Assembly: GCA_934654755.1 (NCBI GenBank)
Contig: CAKUGQ010000030.1
Span: forward strand, 1-9,386
DNA length: 9,386 nucleotides
DNA from: an uncultured Oscillospiraceae bacterium
GTDB lineage: Bacteria; Bacillota; Clostridia; Oscillospirales; Oscillospiraceae
Direction: 5' to 3'
The notes beneath the pieces are model-generated. The model saw nothing but the letters and a program-made list of their open reading frames with translations. It searched no databases and was not told where the DNA came from. This document shows, one piece after another, positions 1 through 7,156 of the stretch. A program made the position numbers and the translations under genes. Every line of letters starts with the position of its first letter. The first letter of the stretch is position 1.

Positions 1-68
1 GAGCCTATAGGCTCGGCCATGGGCATGCCCCAAGGGGGCTAGTGCATACCACCGGCACGGCCGGTGGT
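1..68. repeat. Cluster of palindromes / REP-like hairpins
   Basis: Three inverted repeats follow each other: a perfect 14-bp palindrome GAGCCTATAGGCTC at 1-14, a perfect 10-bp palindrome GGGCATGCCC at 21-30, and a hairpin with a 9-bp stem ACCACCGGC (48-56), loop ACG, and GCCGGTGGT (60-68). GCCCC at 27-31 can instead pair with GGGGC at 35-39. There is no T-tract after the last stem, so it does not look like an intrinsic terminator. Such clusters occur at ends of IS200/IS605-type elements and in REP/RAYT repeats, but no transposase is visible and the window edge cuts off the left side. The repeat class is an inference. Confidence 0.4.
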
Positions 69-119
69 TATGATTCGTTCGACAGGATTTGCACCTCTAT
101 GGGGTGAAAAGTCAAGAAA

Positions 120-189
120 TTCGACAGAAAAAGCGAAATAAGGGCGGAAAAATGGGAGAAAATGAAAGAATTGCCTTTTTGCTGTCGAA
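120..189. repeat. Long-range inverted repeat upstream of the first gene
   Basis: TTCGACAG at 120-127 is the inverted partner of CTGTCGAA at 182-189. The pairing continues inward as AAAAAG/CTTTTT past a one-base bulge, leaving a loop of about 40 nt. A further direct copy of TTCGACAG lies at 78-85. The segment is purine-rich on the + strand and holds no convincing gene. It may belong to the same dispersed element as the palindromes at 1-68, or be a leader structure of the following ORF. Both are inference. Confidence 0.3.
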
Positions 190-258
190 AAATGACGGAC
201 GAAAACGCTGGCGCTTTTTCCCGATCCGTGATTGAATATGTCGAAGGGGGTGAGACGG

Positions 259-549
259 ATGAAGCGAAATATGCTGCGAATCAAGCGCCACATTCTCTCC
301 GTTACCGGAAAACCGCTGCTCCTTGACTACCGATTTGTTATTCGCCGGGGTACCTTCGGTGTGCTTGTCTGCATGACTTCGGACGCGGGCAGGGAGGCGG
401 CGGAAGCCTTTGCTTATCCTTATGACCCTGTTCAAACACTGCGCTTTCTCAGACGTCTGGCGGTTTATGCGGTAACACCTTGCACGCTGTGCGAGATTTG
501 TGACGATCTGCAAAAGATGAGAAAAGACATGTTAACAAAAAAGAAATAA
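259..549 (+). CDS. Small hypothetical protein, weakly DUF6514-like
   Basis: A 96-residue basic protein of unknown function. I chose ATG 259 because an excellent ribosome binding site, AAGGGGGTGA (244-253), lies 5 nt upstream. An in-frame TTG at 232 would overlap that site and has none of its own. There is no signal peptide or membrane segment. The N-terminus is rich in Lys/Arg (MKRNMLRIKR), then comes a short beta-like stretch (LLDYRFVIRRGTFGVLVCM), a helical part ending in LRFLRRLAVYAVTPCTLCEI, and a Lys-rich tail. A beta strand followed by a regulator-like helix and a final xTPxxLxxIxxD motif is what I remember of DUF6514 proteins of Clostridia, but this is recall, not a search. nrdR starts 80 nt downstream from its own promoter, so this gene is probably a separate unit. 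I see no clear promoter for it. Confidence 0.72.
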   Translation: MKRNMLRIKRHILSVTGKPLLLDYRFVIRRGTFGVLVCMTSDAGREAAEAFAYPYDPVQTLRFLRRLAVYAVTPCTLCEICDDLQKMRKDMLTKKK

Positions 550-559
550 AATTATTACA

Positions 560-588
560 TTGACTTTGTATGGCTTCTATGGTATAGT
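560..588 (+). promoter_or_regulatory. Sigma-A promoter of the nrdR operon
   Basis: TTGACT (560-565) and TATAGT (583-588) are separated by exactly 17 bp; each differs from consensus at one position. Transcription would start near 595, leaving about a 35-nt leader before nrdR. No convincing NrdR box is visible around it, so autoregulation by NrdR is not supported by this sequence. Confidence 0.8.
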
Positions 589-629
589 ATAAGTTAATAA
601 AATATGCAAGTTGGAAGGAGCGTTTTTTT

Positions 630-1085
630 ATGAAATGTCCCTATTGCGGCGATCAGGAGAGCAAGGTGGTAGATTCGCGACACTCCGAGGACGGAATGAG
701 CATTCGTCGCCGCAGAGAGTGTCTGTCCTGTCAGAAACGCTTTACCACTTATGAGACCGTAGAAAGCCTGCCGATCGTCGTTGTAAAAAAAGATAATAGC
801 AGAGAGGCCTTTGACCGAAATAAGATTCTGCGCGGGATGGTTCGCGCCTGTGAAAAGCGACCGGTGTCCATGGCGGATCTGGAGGCGGCAGTGAGCGACA
901 TTGAGCAGATTGTCCAGAATTCTTTGGAGCGTGAGGTGGATACGAAGCGTATCGGCGAGCTTGTCATGGAGCGCCTCAAGCCGCTTGATGAAGTGGCTTA
1001 CGTCCGCTTTGCTTCCGTTTACCGCCAGTTTAAGGATATCAACAGCTTTATGCATGAGCTGAATAAGATTCTCGAGGAAAAGTGA
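630..1085 (+). CDS. nrdR: Transcriptional repressor NrdR
   Basis: NrdR is the nucleotide-sensing repressor of ribonucleotide reductase genes. It binds paired NrdR boxes and responds to ATP/dATP. The 151-residue length is normal for the family. The N-terminal zinc ribbon has Cys3, Cys6, Cys31 and Cys34, with the DNA-binding stretch SIRRRREC at 24-31. The ATP-cone domain spans about 49-139, beginning VVKKDNSREAFDRNKI and ending in the conserved LDEVAYVRFASVYRQF (119-134). GGAAGGAG at 613-620 lies 9 nt before the ATG. The stop codon is 3 nt before the next gene, implying co-transcription and probably coupled translation. No ribonucleotide reductase gene is in the window, so its targets must be elsewhere. 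Identification is firm from the whole protein. Confidence 0.97.
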   Translation: MKCPYCGDQESKVVDSRHSEDGMSIRRRRECLSCQKRFTTYETVESLPIVVVKKDNSREAFDRNKILRGMVRACEKRPVSMADLEAAVSDIEQIVQNSLEREVDTKRIGELVMERLKPLDEVAYVRFASVYRQFKDINSFMHELNKILEEK

Positions 1086-1088
1086 CAT

Positions 1089-2297
1089 ATGAAGGAGTGC
1101 CGCCTGATCGCGCTTATGCTGCTTATGACGCTTCTGTGCGCCTGTACCGTAGTGCAGCCTCCGGCGACTGTGCCGTCTACGGAAGCGACGTTTCCGTCTA
1201 CCGTACTGCCGACCGAGCCCCCGATATCCGCACCTACGCCGGAACCGACGCCCGCGCCTACGGAGCCGGAGCTGGAGGAGGCTGATCGGGTGGTCTTCAA
1301 CGGTTCGGAGCTTACGCTGTGGAGCTGGCAGGACGCACAGTATGTTTCAGCGGCGGAGCTTGCGCAGGCAATGCATGCCGTGCCCGTGCAGGACAATGAA
1401 ATATGGACTTTGTCGATCGGCGCAGGGGAGCTTTCCGTTTCCTGCGACGGAATGGAGATCCGTTATAACGACACCCCGACGGAGCCGGATCACCCGGCAG
1501 TGTCAACCGGCGGAGTTCTCTATCTGCCGCTGAAAGCATTGACAAATGCATTGGCGATTTCCGAATATGTCGATCCGGATACGCAGCAGCGCTATCTGAC
1601 ACCCGGTGCGGCACGCTTCTCCGTCCCTGCCGGACACGATGTCCCCGTTCTGATGTACCATGCCGTCAGTGATGACCTCTGGGGGATTGCGGAGTTATTT
1701 GTCTCGCCGGCTTCTCTGGAGCAGCAGCTTGTTTATCTGCTGGAAAACGGCTATCAGCCGATCTGGTTCGAAGATTTGCGTGACTTGGATCGATATGAAA
1801 AGCCTGTGCTGCTGACTTTTGACGATGGCTATACGGACAATTATACGGAGCTGTTTCCGCTTTTGAAAAAATACAACGTAAAGGCAACGATTTTTGTCAT
1901 TGCAGGCCACGTCGGCCTGCATACGAAGATGGATGCAGATCAGATCCGGGAGCTTTCTGCTTCCGGGCTGGTATCGATCCAGAGCCATGCCTATAGCCAT
2001 GAATACCTGAGCGGCATGGGAAGAAAGACGCTGGAATATGAACTGGGTGAAAGTAAAAAGCTTATTACGCGTATGACCGGCCGGGAACCGTCGGTTCTTT
2101 GCTATCCTACCGGCATGTTCAGCGACCTCTCGCTGGAGGTCACTGAGCAGTATTATAATTTTGGGCTGAAAATGAACGGGGGAATGTACCACACGGACGA
2201 CTCGCCCTACCTGATCAGCCGATTCTATGTTTCTCGTTGGACCGGGTTGGAGCGCTTTGCCTCCTACCTGACCGATACCTGTGCCGACTACCGCTGA
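1089..2297 (+). CDS. Lipoprotein polysaccharide deacetylase (NodB homology domain)
   Basis: A 402-residue predicted surface lipoprotein likely to remove N-acetyl groups from a cell-wall or extracellular polysaccharide; the substrate is unknown. The signal peptide ends in LLCAC, giving a lipidated Cys19. A Pro/Thr/Glu-rich spacer runs from about 24 to 62. A region at about 66-172 has the strand-rich look of copper-amine-oxidase-N-type wall modules (tentative). The NodB domain covers about 184-395: MYH at 189-191, metal-binding TFDDGY with Asp245 and Asp246, SHAYSH with His300 and His304, and CYPTG at 338-342. The catalytic aspartate and both metal histidines are therefore present. The C-terminal RFYVSRWTGLERF is common in such deacetylases. 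ATG 1089 has GAGG at 1074-1077 inside the end of nrdR, so translation is probably coupled. It is the second gene of the operon and is followed by two ABC-permease genes. Confidence 0.9.
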   Translation: MKECRLIALMLLMTLLCACTVVQPPATVPSTEATFPSTVLPTEPPISAPTPEPTPAPTEPELEEADRVVFNGSELTLWSWQDAQYVSAAELAQAMHAVPVQDNEIWTLSIGAGELSVSCDGMEIRYNDTPTEPDHPAVSTGGVLYLPLKALTNALAISEYVDPDTQQRYLTPGAARFSVPAGHDVPVLMYHAVSDDLWGIAELFVSPASLEQQLVYLLENGYQPIWFEDLRDLDRYEKPVLLTFDDGYTDNYTELFPLLKKYNVKATIFVIAGHVGLHTKMDADQIRELSASGLVSIQSHAYSHEYLSGMGRKTLEYELGESKKLITRMTGREPSVLCYPTGMFSDLSLEVTEQYYNFGLKMNGGMYHTDDSPYLISRFYVSRWTGLERFASYLTDTCADYR

Positions 2298-2321
2298 AAC
2301 CCCGAAGCATTCCCCCCACGC

Positions 2322-2335
2322 CTGCCGCGCGGCAG
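2322..2335. other. Small GC-rich palindrome between deacetylase and ABC genes
   Basis: CTGCCGCGCGGCAG is a perfect 14-bp palindrome in the 62-nt gap between the deacetylase stop and the first ABC gene. No T-tract follows, so it is not a typical terminator, and I see no clear promoter in the gap. It could act as an mRNA stabiliser or partial attenuator; that is speculation. Confidence 0.35.
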
Positions 2336-2359
2336 AGCAATCTAAATGAGGAGATTCCT

Positions 2360-4606
2360 ATGGCTGTACCACTTTTGCGACTACAGGGCGTCTCAAAATA
2401 CTACACCGGTGAGCACTCGGTTGTTTTGGGACTCAACAGCGTGAATCTGACGTTATCTGCGGGCGAGTTTGTCGCCGTCAGCGGTGAGAGCGGCAGCGGT
2501 AAATCCACGCTGACACACATTCTTGCGGGTGTTTTACCTTATGAGGCCGGCGAGATGTTTTTCAACGGAAAACCAACCTCCCACTATGACGGTGTTGACT
2601 GGGAACGGTATCGTTGTGAAAATATTGCGCTGATTTCCCAAAGCTACGGCATTCTGCCCGGAGCAACCGTCTGGAGTAATGTCCTGAGTGCGCTCTACCT
2701 GACCGGTATGTCGCGAAAGGATGCCGCGCCGAAGGCGGAGCAGATTCTGAAGCAGGTCGAGCTTTGGGATATGCGTAACCGCCGTGCGGCAAAGCTGTCA
2801 AGCGGTCAGAAGCAACGGCTTTCCGTTGCCCGCGCATTGGCAAAGCCGGCACCCATCCTGTTGGCTGACGAACCGACAGGAAACCTTGACCCGGAAAACA
2901 GCGCCAAGGTGATCCGACTGCTTGCGGAAGCGGCGAAGGAGCGGCTCGTGATTCTCATCACGCATGAATTTTCCGAGGCGGAGGCGCTGGCCACACGCCA
3001 TATTGTACTTCAGGACGGCCGTGTTATTATGGACGCACCTCTGCGCGAGCCGAACCATCCGGAGCAGTTGCCTGCGGCGGAACGGTCGGAGCGGCAGAGA
3101 AAGACGTCAAGACGCCCCACCGACGGCTATGTTGCCAGACTGCAAATGCGGGCCCGTCCCGTTTGGTCGGCCATCATGCTGCTGTTCTTTGCCTTGACCG
3201 CACTTTCGGTCTTTGTGTTCCTGGGGACCTTTATTACACAACTTGACGACAACAGCACACGAATTTATGACAACACTGCTTTCAGAAACGGCGACATGCG
3301 ACGGATTATTGTGCAGCGCGTTGACAAGTCGGATTTCAGTGATGCGGACTTCGCCGTGCTTGCGCAGCTCCCCTATATAGAGAATATTGAGCGTTACGGC
3401 TATGTGACGGATGTCGAGTATTCCTACCGCGAAAACATCGACTACTACTGGTATTATTCCCGTGAAGGCGATCCTCTGTTCGGGCCCGTTTCGACGGTTG
3501 AAACGCTTCTGTTCCACGAGACCGGCCTGTTCCTTCAGACGGCTCCGGCTGACCCGGACGGCTTCCTGACCGAGGGACGGATGCCGAAGAATTTCTACGA
3601 GGTGGTCAGTGGTGACGCAAGCCTTCTCGGAAAGACCTTCCCCATTTACTTGCGCGACAAGAATCGCTGGGGTACCAATACATATGCTTCATTCAACGTC
3701 ACGGTGGTCGGTGTGACCGATCGCGGGCCGCATCTGTTTGTTCATGATGATATGGGCCGGATGCTTCAATCCGCCGCGATGCGTTCCTCCGTGGTCAATC
3801 CTGCTTTCTTCGGAAACTCCTATGCGTATTTTGCACCCGACAGCGGTGACCTCAAGCGCTATGACGCTCTGCTTAATACGAATCTTGTTACACGCTTCGG
3901 CGCTGGCTCCACCCAGTATATTGCTTCGGCACTCGATACGGGTGACAAATTCTACCTGAATCTTTCCGGCACGCACGATTCTCCGCTGATCGGACTTGTG
4001 ATTGTTTCGGAAGAGGTGTTCCGCCGCATTGTCCCGCAAGGCTACGGCAATCAGGTTTCGCTGACCATCGAGGACTATGCCTATACCGACCAGACGCTTG
4101 CACTTCTGGAGCAGGTTGGCTATGTTTCCGTTTCTCCGTATCGTACCGGCTCGCAGAAGGTTGACGATACGCTGGCGACGGAACGTGTCAACACGCTTAA
4201 ACTCTGCCTGATTGTGCTCGTCGCCGTTCTGCTGCTTCAGATTGTTGTTCTGCGCGCGCTGTTCAGTACGCAGACGGAGAACTACCGCCTGCTGAGCAAT
4301 ATCGGTTTATCCTGCCGAGAGGCAAAACGATCCGTGTTGTGGCAGTTCCTGCTCTTTACGTTGTTTGGGCAGCTCATCGGCTTTGCGGGAATCTTCATTG
4401 GGAATGCAAACGGGATTGAGCGGATCGCTGCAATTGTCCGCTATATTACCGTCGGCAGAGCGGCCATTCTGTCGGCGACGCACCTTATTGCTGCGCTGAT
4501 TGCCGCCGGATGGGTGATGCGCTCTTTGCGCAAAACGGTTTACCCCTTCAGTCTGCAACAAACGGATCTTAACTGGAAACCGCTTGAGGAGGTGGATGCA
4601 CAATGA
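2360..4606 (+). CDS. ABC transporter ATPase-permease fusion, FtsX/MacB type (first subunit)
   Basis: A 748-residue fusion of an ABC ATPase with an FtsX-like permease. I chose ATG 2360, with GAGGAG at 2348-2353 six nt before it; an in-frame TTG at 2237 would overlap the deacetylase and add 41 non-conserved residues. ATPase part, about 5-225: Walker A GESGSGKST (42-50), Q-loop Gln94, signature LSSGQ (146-150), Walker B ILLADEP (166-172), GNLD D-loop (174-177) and switch His202. The signature carries Ser in place of the first Gly of LSGGQ. A charged linker leads to a first membrane segment (about 270-292), a large extracytoplasmic domain (about 293-610), then three segments near 613-634, 656-682 and 700-720. 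This is the MacB/type VII layout, which usually moves substrates or force across the envelope rather than import. It overlaps the next gene by four bases and is probably its partner. The substrate cannot be told from sequence. Confidence 0.9.
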   Translation: MAVPLLRLQGVSKYYTGEHSVVLGLNSVNLTLSAGEFVAVSGESGSGKSTLTHILAGVLPYEAGEMFFNGKPTSHYDGVDWERYRCENIALISQSYGILPGATVWSNVLSALYLTGMSRKDAAPKAEQILKQVELWDMRNRRAAKLSSGQKQRLSVARALAKPAPILLADEPTGNLDPENSAKVIRLLAEAAKERLVILITHEFSEAEALATRHIVLQDGRVIMDAPLREPNHPEQLPAAERSERQRKTSRRPTDGYVARLQMRARPVWSAIMLLFFALTALSVFVFLGTFITQLDDNSTRIYDNTAFRNGDMRRIIVQRVDKSDFSDADFAVLAQLPYIENIERYGYVTDVEYSYRENIDYYWYYSREGDPLFGPVSTVETLLFHETGLFLQTAPADPDGFLTEGRMPKNFYEVVSGDASLLGKTFPIYLRDKNRWGTNTYASFNVTVVGVTDRGPHLFVHDDMGRMLQSAAMRSSVVNPAFFGNSYAYFAPDSGDLKRYDALLNTNLVTRFGAGSTQYIASALDTGDKFYLNLSGTHDSPLIGLVIVSEEVFRRIVPQGYGNQVSLTIEDYAYTDQTLALLEQVGYVSVSPYRTGSQKVDDTLATERVNTLKLCLIVLVAVLLLQIVVLRALFSTQTENYRLLSNIGLSCREAKRSVLWQFLLFTLFGQLIGFAGIFIGNANGIERIAAIVRYITVGRAAILSATHLIAALIAAGWVMRSLRKTVYPFSLQQTDLNWKPLEEVDAQ

Positions 4607-7074
4607 TCGAGATCAAGAATCTGAACAAGACCTACGATTCGCGCAGCCGCCATGCACAGCATGTTTTGCGCGACCTGTCATTGACGTTGCCGGATACCGG
4701 CTTTGTCTGCATCCTCGGCGCCTCCGGCTGCGGCAAAACAACGCTTTTGAATGCCGTCGGCGGCCTGGATACCTATGATAACGGTGAGATCACCGTCGAT
4801 GGTGTTGCCATCAGTCGCTTCGGTGCGAACGGAATGGAGTCGGTTCGCAACCGCAGCTTCGGCTACATTTTCCAGAATTACTATCTGCTCTCAGAGCATT
4901 CCGTCGGATATAATGTCTATCTCGGGCTGCACAATCTGGATCTTAGTCACCGGGAGAAGCTCAAGCGTGTACGGCAGGCGCTCGCGGCTGTCGATATGGA
5001 ACGCTACGCACGCCGTCTGGTCAACTCGTTGTCCGGGGGACAACAGCAGCGTGTTGCCATTGCACGTGCGCTTGCCCGCCGCCCGCGCGTAATCTTTGCA
5101 GATGAGCCGACCGGAAATCTCGACGAAGCAAACACCATGAATATCTGTACGCTGTTGCGTCAGATCTCACACCAGAGCCTTGTTGTTATGGTCACGCATG
5201 AGGAGCGTATTGCGCGTTTCTTTGCCGATCGAATTATTACCGTCGATACCGGCGGAATCAAAAACGATGAGACGGACTGGCGGCGCGGCTCCATGCTCAG
5301 CCAGGGCGGAGACAGCCGCTTCTATGCGGGCGACTACGAGGAGCAAAACGGGGAGCAGGAGGGATTTTCCTTCCGACTGCTCCATGAGCCCGGCGTCAAG
5401 GAGTTAAAGTTTACAATTCTTGCGCTGGCGGACCGGATTGTCCTGCAGCTTGACGACCCCCGTACGCTGACGACGTCAGACGGACTGCAGCCCGTGATTC
5501 TCGAAGGAAAGCGTCCCAGCCTGACGCTGGAGGACGTGGACAGGAGCAATCTGGAGGCGGAGAAGCTGCTGCCGGATAGTGCAGAGGAGAGCCGCTCCGT
5601 TCCCGGAAAGGGACTGACGTTCTCCATGCTCACAAAGGAAGCTGCGCGTCTCTGGCGTACCGCGGGAATCAAACAGGTCGGCGTATGGATCTTCCTGGTG
5701 GCACTGACCGTACTTACCACCTGGATCATCGGCGATTTCATGACGCTTTCTCGCGTGAACCCGGATGATTTTATCCGTACCGACTCACATGTATTCTCAT
5801 TCACGGTAGAGCTGGATGAAAACTCACCGTATGACGGAGACCGCGCCCCGCTCAGTGCAGCGTACAGGGAATTCCTGAAAGCTTCCGGCATAAACATGGA
5901 TTTCTATCCCGTCAGCGGAACTATGCCGCGTTATTCCTCCGAGACTTTCCTGCAGGTCGGCTCTCTGAATCAGGATTTCGGGCGATACAGCTATTCTCCT
6001 CTGTCGCGACTGGATCCTTCGACGATCGTTTACGGTAAAATGGCGGAGAATTCCGATGAGATTGTCGTTGACCGCCGTGTGCTGCAGACCCTGCTCGACA
6101 AGGGTGGTATTCTGCAAAGCGGAATGACAAATGTGGCGCAGTTCCTCGGCGTACAGTTGCAGTATGGGCGGCAGACCTTTTCGCCGACGATTGTCGGCAT
6201 CTGCGACAGCGGTGAATACTCGGTCTATATGACTCCGGCTGCGCTTATAAGCTGCGCTTCCGGCGGAAAAGCCGTCATGGGCTTTGAGGAATTTGCCCGA
6301 CGCTATCCGGACGATGCCCGCGATATTGACTTGACACCGGACACATACGACTACTGTGTCGTTAATATCTCTACCGCCGGCAGCGCGTTCCGTTATCAGG
6401 AAGGGCGCCTTTACAGCCTTGGCGGCATGGAATTCCGAATCGCCAAAGCGAAAACACTGGAGGATTGCTATGCCATTGCAATTCTTCGCGATGAAGACAT
6501 TGCGCGGTACAACGAATTGCTGCTTTCTACGAATTTTATGGTTTACGCCGACGACCCGGAGGCGCTTACGGCCTATGCTGCTCAGCAGTCTCCGGCAGAG
6601 AAGAATCACGAGGTTCGTATTAAGATGGTTCACGAATATGCCAATAAGATGCGCCTCTATACCGAAAAGTCACATATTAAGGCTGACGCGCGCGTCATTC
6701 TGACTTTCTCGGTGATTGCGCTCGCAATGGTGATGCTTTACCTGTTGCAGCGCTCACGTATTTACGGCCGCATCGGTATGCTGGCGGTCTATCGTCTGCT
6801 CGGTATTCCCGGACGGAAGCTGCTTGCTATTTTTACCATGGAGAGCTTCCTGCTGTCGCTGACGAGCAGCCTTCCTGCAGCCGCATTGACCTACGGTGTG
6901 TTCCGTACTCTGACGGAGCTTCCTTCGGTTGAGTTTTCCATGTATCTGCCGTGGTACGCTGCGGCGCTTGTGTATCTGGCGACCCTGGTGTATCAGCTTC
7001 TGGTGACCACGCTTCCCGCGTGGCGTCTGCTGCGCTTACCGCCGTCGAGATTAGCTTCCAAATACGACTTCTAA
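4603..7074 (+). CDS. ABC transporter ATPase-permease fusion, FtsX/MacB type (second subunit)
   Basis: An 823-residue paralogue in architecture of the preceding protein. Its ATG overlaps that gene's TGA (ATGA, 4603-4606), and GAGGAGG at 4586-4592 lies 10 nt upstream, so the two are translationally coupled. ATPase domain, about 1-215: Walker A GASGCGKTT (39-47), Q-loop Gln91, canonical signature LSGGQ (143-147), Walker B VIFADEP (163-169), GNLD (171-174), His199. A soluble segment of about 130 residues (216-350) precedes the first membrane helix (about 359-380). It is acidic, with a strand-rich stretch, and has no counterpart of that size in the first subunit. A large extracytoplasmic domain (about 381-695) is followed by three helices near 697-715, 739-765 and 782-802. 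The pair probably forms a heterodimer; this protein has the intact signature. It is the last gene of the operon, before a strong terminator. Substrate unknown; antimicrobial peptide export or envelope stress roles are possible but unproven. Confidence 0.92.
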   Translation: MIEIKNLNKTYDSRSRHAQHVLRDLSLTLPDTGFVCILGASGCGKTTLLNAVGGLDTYDNGEITVDGVAISRFGANGMESVRNRSFGYIFQNYYLLSEHSVGYNVYLGLHNLDLSHREKLKRVRQALAAVDMERYARRLVNSLSGGQQQRVAIARALARRPRVIFADEPTGNLDEANTMNICTLLRQISHQSLVVMVTHEERIARFFADRIITVDTGGIKNDETDWRRGSMLSQGGDSRFYAGDYEEQNGEQEGFSFRLLHEPGVKELKFTILALADRIVLQLDDPRTLTTSDGLQPVILEGKRPSLTLEDVDRSNLEAEKLLPDSAEESRSVPGKGLTFSMLTKEAARLWRTAGIKQVGVWIFLVALTVLTTWIIGDFMTLSRVNPDDFIRTDSHVFSFTVELDENSPYDGDRAPLSAAYREFLKASGINMDFYPVSGTMPRYSSETFLQVGSLNQDFGRYSYSPLSRLDPSTIVYGKMAENSDEIVVDRRVLQTLLDKGGILQSGMTNVAQFLGVQLQYGRQTFSPTIVGICDSGEYSVYMTPAALISCASGGKAVMGFEEFARRYPDDARDIDLTPDTYDYCVVNISTAGSAFRYQEGRLYSLGGMEFRIAKAKTLEDCYAIAILRDEDIARYNELLLSTNFMVYADDPEALTAYAAQQSPAEKNHEVRIKMVHEYANKMRLYTEKSHIKADARVILTFSVIALAMVMLYLLQRSRIYGRIGMLAVYRLLGIPGRKLLAIFTMESFLLSLTSSLPAAALTYGVFRTLTELPSVEFSMYLPWYAAALVYLATLVYQLLVTTLPAWRLLRLPPSRLASKYDF

Positions 7075-7080
7075 TTCAAA

Positions 7081-7127
7081 ACCGCACTCCCTACGGAACC
7101 ATCCCGTAGGGAGTGCGGTGTGTTTTT
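7081..7127 (+). terminator. Rho-independent terminator of the nrdR-ABC operon
   Basis: A perfect 16-bp stem (7081-7096 with 7104-7119) and a 7-nt loop are followed by TGTG and TTTTT at 7123-7127, six nt past the ABC gene stop. Read on the other strand, the same stem is followed by TTTT, so it may also stop the convergent Gate-domain gene ending at 7157. It is the only terminator-like structure in the 82-bp convergent gap. Confidence 0.92.
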
Positions 7128-7156
7128 ACGGTCGGACGTATGGGGTCAGAAGCGTT

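Noticed and set aside
2237..2359. N-terminal extension of the first ABC protein from TTG 2237
   Set aside because: It overlaps the deacetylase gene, shows no family likeness, and ATG 2360 has a well-placed GAGGAG.
5824..6633. Minus-strand open frame of 269 codons inside the second ABC gene
   Set aside because: It lies antisense to the extracytoplasmic domain of a well-supported gene, with no promoter or recognisable protein.
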